In this document: in pieces, positions 1 to 7,900 of the stretch
Layout: each line of letters opens with the position of its first letter
How positions within the stretch are numbered: the first letter of the stretch is position 1
Source: Nakamurella leprariae
GTDB taxonomy: Bacteria; Actinomycetota; Actinomycetes; Mycobacteriales; Nakamurellaceae
Length of the DNA: 64,000 nt
NCBI RefSeq assembly: GCF_016918035.1
Contig: NZ_JAERWK010000016.1
Location: forward strand, 124,001-188,000
Reading direction: 5' to 3'
Program-made: the position numbers and the translations under genes
Notes under the pieces: generated by a model
Told to the model about the DNA's origin: nothing
Databases searched by the model: none
Seen by the model: the letters and a program-made list of their open reading frames with translations, nothing else

Positions 1-431
1 GCGTGCACCGTGTACTCACCACCGAACACCGACTGCTCCGCCACCACGGTGCCGTCCTCGGCCAGCCGGACGTCGACGGCATCGGCCAACAGGCCGGACT
101 CCAGGCGGGCGGACAACCGTCCGGCCACCTCCCGGCCGTCGATGGTCGACGGCAGCAGGACGGCCACCGGCTGCGTCTGTGCGGCGGCGGCGGCCAGCGC
201 GGCCACGGCCGGGGTGATCAGGTACGCCTCGGCGTCCGGGCCCTCGGCGGCGAACACCCGGCTCGCACCGTGCCGGCCCAGCTCCGCCGCCAACTGCTGG
301 GCGGTCCCCGGCGTCCCGACCACGACCGCGGTCGGGTCCCCCAGCCGGGCCGCGGCGGTCAGCAGTTCGGCGGTGATGGGACGCAGTGCGCCGCCGGCAT
401 GGTCGACCAGGACCAGGACGGGCTGGGACAT
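1..431 (-). CDS. etfA: Electron transfer flavoprotein alpha subunit, partial (C-terminus outside window)
   Basis: The first 143 codons are present, starting at an ATG at 431; the rest lies beyond base 1. The translation starts MSQPVLVLVDHAGG and continues with the alternating hydrophobic and Gly/Ala-rich pattern of the ETF alpha N-terminal domain (for example VVVGTPGTAQQLAAELGRHG). EtfA binds FAD and, with EtfB, carries electrons from acyl-CoA dehydrogenases to the respiratory chain. It lies 70 bases downstream of etfB on the same strand, the usual etfB-etfA operon order. The FAD-binding C-terminal domain cannot be inspected. Confidence 0.9.
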   Translation of the reverse strand, partial: MSQPVLVLVDHAGGALRPITAELLTAAARLGDPTAVVVGTPGTAQQLAAELGRHGASRVFAAEGPDAEAYLITPAVAALAAAAAQTQPVAVLLPSTIDGREVAGRLSARLESGLLADAVDVRLAEDGTVVAEQSVFGGEYTVH

Positions 432-501
432 CGGGGCGTTCCTCTCACTCTGGCGTTCGGGTCGAGCGGTGACGGGTCGAGCGGTGACGGACGGGAGGGG
501 C

Positions 502-1305
502 TCAGAGCAGACGGCCGGCGACCAGGTGCTCGACCACGGTGGCGACCGAGTTCCCCTGACCGTCGTCGGTGAGCGTCTCCCCCGCCGCTCGGGCCGGACG
601 CGGTGCGCCGGCCAGCACGGTGGTGGACGTCGCACCGGTCCCGAACCGGGCGGGATCCACCTCGAGGTCGTCCAGGCCCAGGACGCTGACCGGCTTCTTC
701 TTGGCCGACATGATCCCCTTGAAGTTGGGATAACGCGGCTCGTTCGTCTTCTCGTTCACCGACACCACGGCGGGCAGCGTCGCAGTGACCTCGGTGACGC
801 CGCTGTCGTGGACGCGTTCGGCGCTCAGCGAGCGGGTCGCCGCATCCAGCCGCAGCGCCTTGGCCGAAGTGATCTGCGGCACGCCCAGCCGTTCGGCGAG
901 CATCGACGGCAGGCTGCCGGTGCGGCCGTCGGTCGACTCGTTGCCGGTGATGACCAGGTCTGGCGCGAGCGTCCGCAGCGCCGCGGCCAGGGCCACCGAG
1001 GTCTGCAGGGCGCAGGCCCCGGCCAGGCGGTCGTCCTGCACGTGCACCGCCCTGGCCGCGCCCATGGCCAATGCCTTGCGCAGCGCCTCGGTCGCCCGCT
1101 CGGGGCCCATGGTCAGCACCGTGACCTCGCCGCCGTGCTCCTCGACCAGCTGGAGACCGGCCTCCACGCCACGGGTGTCGATCTCGTCGATGACCGGGTC
1201 CGTCGCGTCCCGGTCCAGGGTCCAGTCCTCCTCCCGGAGCCGTCGCTCCGAGTAGGTGTCGGGCACCTGCTTGACCAGCACGACCACGTGCAGCGGATCG
1301 CTCAT
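502..1305 (-). CDS. etfB: Electron transfer flavoprotein beta subunit
   Basis: The 267-residue product has the normal EtfB length. It opens with VVVLVKQVPDT and carries the family core LVITGNESTDGRTGSLPSML at about residues 137-156, followed by a typical C-terminal segment. EtfB binds the AMP moiety and forms the heterodimeric electron carrier with EtfA, encoded just downstream. The ATG at 1305 is preceded by AGGAG at good spacing. A perfect dyad at 1331-1346 overlaps a plausible TAACTT -10 hexamer of this operon. Function is secure; which dehydrogenases use it cannot be seen here. Confidence 0.96.
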   Translation of the reverse strand: MSDPLHVVVLVKQVPDTYSERRLREEDWTLDRDATDPVIDEIDTRGVEAGLQLVEEHGGEVTVLTMGPERATEALRKALAMGAARAVHVQDDRLAGACALQTSVALAAALRTLAPDLVITGNESTDGRTGSLPSMLAERLGVPQITSAKALRLDAATRSLSAERVHDSGVTEVTATLPAVVSVNEKTNEPRYPNFKGIMSAKKKPVSVLGLDDLEVDPARFGTGATSTTVLAGAPRPARAAGETLTDDGQGNSVATVVEHLVAGRLL

Positions 1306-1330
1306 TCCGGACTCCTGCTCTCGCCGGGAA

Positions 1331-1346
1331 GTTACCGCCAGGTAAC
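1331..1346. promoter_or_regulatory. Perfect dyad GTTACC-N4-GGTAAC upstream of etfB
   Basis: GTTACC (1331-1336) and GGTAAC (1341-1346) form a perfect inverted repeat 26 bases upstream of the etfB start. On the minus strand the dyad overlaps TAACTT (1334-1329), a good TANNNT -10 element for etfB. A repressor bound here would block etfBA. It also lies in the shared region with the divergent gene at 1412. The regulator is not in the window. Confidence 0.55.
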
Positions 1347-1411
1347 ACAGCCGTCGGCCAGCCTAACCGAACCGGGCGGACGCCCCCGGCCCGCCGTGGC
1401 AGGCTGGAGGC

Positions 1412-1771
1412 GTGACCGATCCCGCCGCCGGTCCGGCGTCCCCGCCCGGTTCCTCCGCCGCTTCCACCGGTCCGCCGACCGGCCCGACGCCGGCGCTGCC
1501 GGCGGGTTCCGACCCCGCCCTGGGACCGACCAGCGGCACCCCGCTGGCCCGCAGCACCGTCGTCGCCCTGGTGGCCGAGATGGCGCTGCTCATCTCGCTC
1601 GGTCTGGTGCTCAGCTTCGGGGCGCCATGGCCCTGGTGGCTCATCCCCGGCGCGCTGCTGGTCACCGTGCTGGCGATCATGGGCATGCGGTGGCGGCGCT
1701 ACCGGCGCCGTCAGGAAGCGGCCGGACCGCCCCGCACACCGTCCGATCGTGATCGGCACGAGGCGATCTGA
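1412..1771 (+). CDS. Small membrane protein, two predicted TM segments
   Basis: This 119-residue protein was not recognised as a named family. Residues 1-45 are rich in Pro, Gly, Ala and Ser. Two hydrophobic segments follow (about 48-68 and 73-93), then a basic tail with WRRYRRRQ. The topology suggests a hairpin in the inner membrane with a disordered N-terminus. The GTG start is preceded by CAGGCT-ggaggc, which can be read as a leaderless -10 with 6-base spacing, the same spacer as in front of mtrA. It is divergent from etfBA. Compositional bias is coding-like. Confidence 0.7.
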   Translation: MTDPAAGPASPPGSSAASTGPPTGPTPALPAGSDPALGPTSGTPLARSTVVALVAEMALLISLGLVLSFGAPWPWWLIPGALLVTVLAIMGMRWRRYRRRQEAAGPPRTPSDRDRHEAI

Positions 1772-1962
1772 CCCCCGGGCCAGCCGGAACGCCTCCCCCG
1801 TGCGAGATCTCGACGCCGCGATGACCTGCGGCGTTCCGCCATGACGGCGGCCACGTCCGAGATCATCGGAGTCACTGGGCATTTCCACAGGTTCGCCGGG
1901 CATGCTGCGGAGCATCCTTCTGGTCAGTGCCGACCGTTCGTCGGCGCCCCGGAGGTCTGCGC

Positions 1963-3024
1963 ATGCCACGGTCGTCCCTGCCCCACCGCGTCCGTCCGCG
2001 CCGAGCGCGACAGCGGGACGTGCTGCGCCGTCCCGCGTCCGGGGCGGCCGCCACGGTGGCCGGGGTGCTCGGCGGGCTGCTGGTCGCGGTGTCGCCGGTG
2101 GCGGCCTCGACGACGGCCGCCGCACCGGTCGACGCGACCTGCACGCTGACCCCCATCCAGGACCGGACCCGGGTGTCGGACGCGACCGTGCAGCAACTGG
2201 TGGACGCGTCGGTCACCGCGGCGGCCGCGATGGACGTGGTGCAGTCGGTCGCCGTGCTCGACCGGGACGACGGGCACCTGATCGCGTCGTCCGGGGCGCA
2301 CCGCTTGGTCAACGCCGAATCGATGGTCAAGCTGTACACCGCGGCCTACTACCTGGCGCAGGCCGGCGGGAGACCGGACGCCGACCTGCTCGCCCAGCTC
2401 GAGGCCCTCATCACCATGTCGGACAGCCAGGTGCAGATCGACCTGTGGCAGCCCGACATCATCGAGACGGTGGTGGACCGGTACGGCTTATCCGACAGCA
2501 CCAACGGTCCGTCCAGCGGTCCGAACAGCTGGGGATCGGACCGGGTCAGTGCGCAGGACCTGGCCCAGTTCCTGGCCGCCGCCGCCGCGGATCCCGAGGT
2601 CGGGCCCTGGCTGATGGACTGGATGTCGCGCACCGAGCCCGAGGGCGCCGACACCTTCGACCAGCGCTTCGGATTGAACGCGGTCGCCGGCGATCACGGA
2701 TCCAAGCAGGGCTGGAGCGACCCGGAGTGGACGCCCTACAACCTGCACTCGGCCGGATGGACCGGCGATTGGTGGGTCGCGGTCCTGCAGACCTCGCCCA
2801 CCGCGTCGACCGCCACCATGCGATCGACGTCGACCTGCCTGGCGCAATCACTCAGCGGCGGTCAGCGCCGCAGCGCGGCCGCCACGGGGAGCACCGGGGC
2901 CGCGGAACCCGACCTCGACGACCGACTCGTCGCCGAACTGGACGACGCCGTCCGGGCCGTGCAGCGGCTGCTGACCCTGGTCGGCGAGACCGGCACTGCC
3001 GCACCGACGTCGGCGACCGGATGA
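1963..3024 (+). CDS. Secreted serine beta-lactamase/transpeptidase-fold protein
   Basis: The start at 1963 is chosen over the upstream GTG at 1927 because GGAGG sits 7 bases before it. The 353-residue product has an Arg-rich n-region and a hydrophobic segment (about 27-50), so it is probably exported or membrane-anchored. The penicillin-recognition fold is suggested by an S-x-x-K site (S120-MV-K123), an SDS triad in place of SDN (153-155) and KQG in place of KTG (248-250). Class A beta-lactamases need a catalytic Glu in the omega loop, which I could not assign. True beta-lactamase activity is therefore uncertain; a structural or peptidoglycan-related role is equally possible. Confidence 0.7.
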   Translation: MPRSSLPHRVRPRRARQRDVLRRPASGAAATVAGVLGGLLVAVSPVAASTTAAAPVDATCTLTPIQDRTRVSDATVQQLVDASVTAAAAMDVVQSVAVLDRDDGHLIASSGAHRLVNAESMVKLYTAAYYLAQAGGRPDADLLAQLEALITMSDSQVQIDLWQPDIIETVVDRYGLSDSTNGPSSGPNSWGSDRVSAQDLAQFLAAAAADPEVGPWLMDWMSRTEPEGADTFDQRFGLNAVAGDHGSKQGWSDPEWTPYNLHSAGWTGDWWVAVLQTSPTASTATMRSTSTCLAQSLSGGQRRSAAATGSTGAAEPDLDDRLVAELDDAVRAVQRLLTLVGETGTAAPTSATG

Positions 3025-3039
3025 GCCGCCTGCCGTCGG

Positions 3040-3513
3040 TCAGTCCTCGACGCCGATGTCCTCGTTCCACAGCGACGGCTCGGCGGCGATGAAGTCCGTC
3101 ATCATCTGCACGCAGGTCGGATCGTCCAGCACCACCACGTCCACCCCGCGGCTGCGCAGCAGGTCCTCGCCGCCCAGGAACGTGCGGTGCTCGCCGATCA
3201 CCACCCGCGGGATGCCGTACAGCAGGATCGCCCCGGTGCACATGTCGCAGGGCGACAGCGTGGTGACCATGGTGGCCCGGGCGTACACGGTCGCCGGCAG
3301 CCGGCCCGCGTTCTCCAGGGCGTCGGTCTCCCCGTGCCGGATGGCGCTGCCCAGTTGCACCCGCTTGTTCCACCCGGTGGCCAGCACGGCCCCGTCGACC
3401 ACCAGCGCCGCGCCGATCGGGATGCCGCCCTCGGCCCGGCCCTGCTGCGCCGCCCGCACCGCCTGGTGCAGGAACTCCCGGTCCGCCGCCGTCCCCGTCG
3501 GATCCGTGCCCAT
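3040..3513 (-). CDS. Cytosine/nucleoside deaminase, yeast Fcy1-like
   Basis: The 157-residue product contains the zinc deaminase signature: H-G-E with the catalytic Glu (HGETDALENAG) and SPCDMCTGAILLYGIPRVVIG, which supplies the two Cys ligands. The whole stretch, including the C-terminal WNEDIGVED, reads much like yeast cytosine deaminase Fcy1 rather than the unrelated bacterial CodA amidohydrolase or guanine deaminase. The likely reaction is cytosine to uracil in pyrimidine salvage. The start at 3513 is supported by a GGGGGGAG ribosome binding site; a longer reading to 3684 adds an Arg-rich, non-conserved stretch and is rejected. Its 3' end converges on the upstream gene with a 15-base gap. 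Confidence 0.88.
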   Translation of the reverse strand: MGTDPTGTAADREFLHQAVRAAQQGRAEGGIPIGAALVVDGAVLATGWNKRVQLGSAIRHGETDALENAGRLPATVYARATMVTTLSPCDMCTGAILLYGIPRVVIGEHRTFLGGEDLLRSRGVDVVVLDDPTCVQMMTDFIAAEPSLWNEDIGVED

Positions 3514-3785
3514 CGACTGCTCCCCCCGTCGCCCGGCCCACACCCGGGGCAGTACACACGACCGGTCCCGCACCGCCCGGCAGCGACCCCGTCCCGTCCG
3601 GAGAACGACCCCGGCGGTGATCGGCCGGCGTGAGCTGCGCCTCATCCGGAGCTCGGCGAGGCACCCGGTGCGCCCGATGAGCATCCTGGGCTCATGAGGC
3701 GTTCCCGATCGGGTGACCGGCCCGGCTGCCCCCCGACCCGACCCGCCCGCTCGGTCGTCGGTCCCTCCGGGTCGAGCAGGCGCCG

Positions 3786-4877
3786 GTGAGCGCTCCGTCG
3801 ACCTCCCGGACGTCCGGCCCGGCCGGCGACGCCCCGCGCCCGACGCGCCGCAGCCCGGCCCGGGTGGCCGGGCTGGTCCTGCTGGCCGTGGCCGGCGCGC
3901 TGCTGGCCGCCGCCGCGATCTGGCCCGTCTGGTTCGGCCTGTCCACCGTGCCGGGTGTGCTGCACGCGCTGTCCTTCCGCAGCTTCATCGCGGTCGGCGG
4001 TGTCGCCGCGGGTCTGCTCGCCCTGCTGGTGCTGCGGCCGTGGCGCCGCACCGCGACCGGGGCACGGCGCTGGTGGCAGACCATCGTGGTGACCAGCCTG
4101 CTCGCCGTGGGCGTGGGCAACGCCGCCGTGGTGGCCGGCCGGGGGTGGGCGACCGGACCGGTCGCCGGCGAACCCGACCTGGTCGTGGTCGGGTTCAACA
4201 CGCAGATCGGCGCCGAGCGGGACGCGACCTCGGTCGACGAACTCGTCGCCCTGGTCACCGACACCGGCGCCGACGTGGTGTCGCTGCCCGAGACCCCGCG
4301 CGAGGTGGCCGATCAGGTGGCCGCCCGGCTCGCCGAGCAGGACCGGGGGTTCCAGGTCTTCTCCACCCGCGAGTCGCGCCGCCCGACCTCGGAGACCAGC
4401 CTGCTGGTGGCCGAGGACGTCGGCCCGTACGAGCAGACGGACGCCCCGGACACCGTGCTGGGCACGGTGCGGGCCCGGCCCGTCGGACACGACGGCCCGG
4501 TGCTGGTCGCCGTGCACGCCGGATCGCCGGTCCGCGCCACCGGCTGGGACCGCTGGGCGGCGTCGGTGGCCACCGCCGTCGCCCAGGCCGCTCCCACCGT
4601 CGACGGCACCGGGACGGTCGTGGTGGGCGACTTCAACGCGACCGTGGACCACGCCCCCATGCGCGACCTGCCGGACGGTGTGGTGGACGCCGCCAGCGCC
4701 GCCGGCCGGGGCGCGGAGGGCACCTGGCCGTCGAGCCGACCGGTGCTGCTGGCCTCCCCGATCGACCACGTCCTGGTCGACGGGAACACCTTCCTGGTGC
4801 TCGGCACGCACACGGTGCGGGTCAGCGACAGCGACCACCGGGCCGTCGTCGCCGACCTCGCGCTTCGCGCCCCCTGA
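3786..4877 (+). CDS. Membrane-anchored endonuclease/exonuclease/phosphatase-family protein
   Basis: The protein has 363 residues. Three hydrophobic segments (about 27-49, 66-85 and 100-120) precede an extracytoplasmic EEP domain. EEP motifs are visible in order: VVGFNTQ, the metal-binding SLPET, VVVGDFNAT, SPIDHVLV and the terminal DSDHRAVVADL, so the Asp/His pairs of the active site are complete. Members cleave phosphodiester bonds in nucleic acids, phospholipids or inositol phosphates; the anchored topology points to an envelope substrate, but none can be named. The GTG start lacks a clear ribosome binding site. It sits upstream of, and on the same strand as, the fused ABC exporter. Confidence 0.85.
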   Translation: MSAPSTSRTSGPAGDAPRPTRRSPARVAGLVLLAVAGALLAAAAIWPVWFGLSTVPGVLHALSFRSFIAVGGVAAGLLALLVLRPWRRTATGARRWWQTIVVTSLLAVGVGNAAVVAGRGWATGPVAGEPDLVVVGFNTQIGAERDATSVDELVALVTDTGADVVSLPETPREVADQVAARLAEQDRGFQVFSTRESRRPTSETSLLVAEDVGPYEQTDAPDTVLGTVRARPVGHDGPVLVAVHAGSPVRATGWDRWAASVATAVAQAAPTVDGTGTVVVGDFNATVDHAPMRDLPDGVVDAASAAGRGAEGTWPSSRPVLLASPIDHVLVDGNTFLVLGTHTVRVSDSDHRAVVADLALRAP

Positions 4878-4956
4878 GCTGCGGATCCGATGCACGGGCG
4901 GCGGTCTCGCCCTCGACCCGGGCCCCGCGTCGAGGCCGCCTGTCGGTGATCGCGGT

Positions 4957-4962
4957 TACCGT
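4957..4962 (+). promoter_or_regulatory. Leaderless -10 element TACCGT for the fused ABC exporter
   Basis: TACCGT fits the actinobacterial TANNNT -10 and stands 7 bases before the GTG at 4970, which would make the start codon the first transcribed base or nearly so. No ribosome binding site precedes that GTG, so this site decides the start. Confidence 0.5.
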
Positions 4963-4969
4963 GGCGCCC

Positions 4970-7900
4970 GTGCCACCCCCGCCCGAACCCGGCAGCACCA
5001 CGACCCACCCAGCTGCCCACCCACCGACCTCGTCGCCGGCCCGGCCGGCCGGTGGGTCGTCCACGCCCGGGGCGGGCGGGCCTGGCGACCCGGGCCCGGA
5101 CCGGTCGTCGAGCGCCGGGCCCGGCGCCCGGCGCGGCTGGATCCGCCGAACGTGGGGGTACTGCTGGCGGCACCGCACGGTGACCCTGCTGTCCGCGGCG
5201 GCCGCGCTCGGCGGCATCGGTCTGGGCGCGGTCACCCCGCTGCTGGTCGGCGCGGCCGTCGACGACGCCGAAGCCCGCACCACCACCGGGCTCGGCTGGA
5301 TCGTCACCGCCCTGATCGGTCTGGCCGTCATCCGGTTCGGCGCGTCCTTCGTCCGCCGGTGGGCGGGCGGCCGGCTCTCCCTCGATGTCCAGCACGACAT
5401 GCGGCAGGACCTGTTCCACTCGCTGCAGCGACTGGACGGCCCCGGGCAGGACCGGTTGCGCACCGGCCAGGTGGTGTCCCGGGCGTCGGCGGATCTGCAG
5501 CTGGTGCAGGGGCTGCTGGCCATGACGCCCTTCGCCGCCGGTCAGCTGGTGCTGTTCGTGGTCTCCCTCGTGCTGATGGCCACCCTGTCGCTGCCGTTGA
5601 CGGCCATGGCCCTGCTCGTGGTGCCGGCCGCGGTGCTGCTCACCCGGTTGACCCGCACGGTGCTGTTCCCGGCCACCTGGGCCGCCCAGCAGTCCGCCGC
5701 CGACGTGGCCGAGATCGTGGAGGAGGACGTCACCGGCGTCCGCGTGGTCAAGGGTTTCGGGCAGGAGGACCGTGAGGTCGAGCGGCTCCGCGGCGGCGCG
5801 GCCCGGCTGTACGCCGACCGGCTGCGCGCCGTGCGGCTCACCGCGATGATCTCCCCTGCCCTGCAGGGGCTCACCGCGCTCGGTCAGGTCGGCGTGCTGG
5901 CGCTGGGCGGCTGGCTGGCCTACCAGGGCACCATCTCGCTGGGCACCTTCCTGGCCTTCTCGCTCTACCTGGCCCAACTGGTCGGGCCGACCCGCATGCT
6001 GACCATGCTGCTGATCAGTGGTCAGCAGGCCCGGGCCTCGGTGGAGCGCGTGCTCGAGGTGATCGACGCTCGCCCGGAGATCGTCGACCCACCGCTCCCG
6101 GTCCCGCTGCCGGCCGGACCGCCGTCCGTCACCTTCGACGGCGTCACCTTTGGCTACGACCCGGACCATCCCGTGCTGCGGGACTGCAGCTTCGCGGTCC
6201 CGGCCGGCGGCACTGTCGCGCTGGTCGGCTCGTCCGGTTCGGGCAAGTCCACGGTCTCCCTGCTGGTGCCGCGGTTCTACGACCCGACCGCCGGCACCGT
6301 CCGCGTCGCCGGCGCCGACGTCCGGGAGCGGTCGCTGGACGAGCTGCGGGCAGCCGTCGGGGTGGTGTTCGAGGAGGCCTTCCTGTTCTCCGACTCGATC
6401 GCCGCCAACATCGCCTACGGCCGACCGGAGGCCACCGACGAGCAGATCCGCGCGGCCGCCCGGGCCGCGGAGGCCGACGAGTTCATCGGGCGGATGCCCG
6501 ACGGGTACGACACGGTGATCGGCGAGCGCGGGTTGACGCTCTCCGGGGGCCAACGGCAGCGACTTGCGCTGGCCCGGGCGCTCATCACCGAACCGCGTCT
6601 GCTCGTGCTGGACGACGCGACCAGCGCGGTGGACCCGGTCACCGAGGCCGCCATCCACGACACGCTCCGCCGGGTCACCGCCGAGCGCACCACCATCCTG
6701 ATCGCCCACCGCCGGTCCACCCTGGCCCTGGCCGACCACGTGGTCGTCCTGGAGCGGGGCCGGGTGCTCGACTCGGGCACCCACGACGAGCTGACCGCCC
6801 GCTGCGAGCGGTACCGCGAGCTGCTCGGCGAGCTGGTCCAGCCCGGCGCGGAGCCGCCCCGGTCCGACACGTCCGACCCGGATCCGACCGACGGCCCGAC
6901 GCCGGGCGGTGCTGTCGGGGACGCGATCACGGCGGAGCTCTGGCCGGAACCAGCGGCCACCGACGGGCCGGCCCGGGACCGGGCGGTCGGCGGCGCCGAG
7001 CCCGCCCCGCCCGCGGGCCGAGGCGGCCGGGGCGGGGCGGCCGGCGGTGGCCCCGGCGGGTTCCTGGGCTCCGGCCCGGCCACCCCGGAGCTGCTGGACC
7101 GGGTCGCCGCACTGCCGCCGGCGCGCGAGCAGCCGGGGTCCTACCAGCCGGAGTCCTGCACCCGGTTCTCGCTGCGCCAGGCGCTGCGACCGGTGCGGGG
7201 GCTGCTGACCGTGGCCGTGGTGCTGGTGGCGCTGGACGCGGCGGCCGGGCTGGCGCTGCCGGCGCTGATCCGGGTGGGCGTCGACCGCGGTGTCTCGGCC
7301 GGCTCGGTGTCGGTGATCTGGCTCGTGTCGGTGGCCGCGCTCGGCGTGGTGCTGGCCGACTACCTGATCCAACGATGGCAGACGGTGGCCGCCGGGCGGG
7401 CCGGCGAGACGGTCCTGTTCCGGCTGCGGCTGCGCGAGTTCGCGCACCTGCAGCGGCTCGGCCTGGACTACTACGAGCAGGAACGCGCCGGCCGGATCAT
7501 GACCCGGATGACCACCGACGTCGACGCGCTGTCGACGTTCCTGCAGACCGGGCTGACCACCGCGGTGGTCTCGCTCGCCCAGTTCGTCGGACTCACCGTG
7601 GTGCTGGCCATGATGGACGTGAAGCTCTGGCTGCTCGTCGCCCTGGTGCTCCCGGTGGTGGTGCTGGCCACCGTGCTGTTCCGCCGGTTCGCCAACCGGG
7701 CGTACAGCGAGGCCCGCGAGAAGGTCAGCGTGGTCAACGCCGACTTCCAGGAGAACGTCACCGGCCTGCGGATCACCCAGGCGCTGGGCCGGCAGCACCG
7801 GAACGCGCACCGGTTCGCCGCCCGCAGCGACGACTACCGGCGATCACGGATGCGGGCCCAGACGGCGATCTCCGTCTACTTCCCGTTCGTGGCGCTGCTG

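Noticed and set aside
3713-4969. N-terminal extension of the fused ABC exporter from 3713
   Set aside because: It overlaps the EEP gene entirely, is Arg/Gly/Pro-rich and lacks conservation; the GTG at 4970 with leaderless TACCGT is better.
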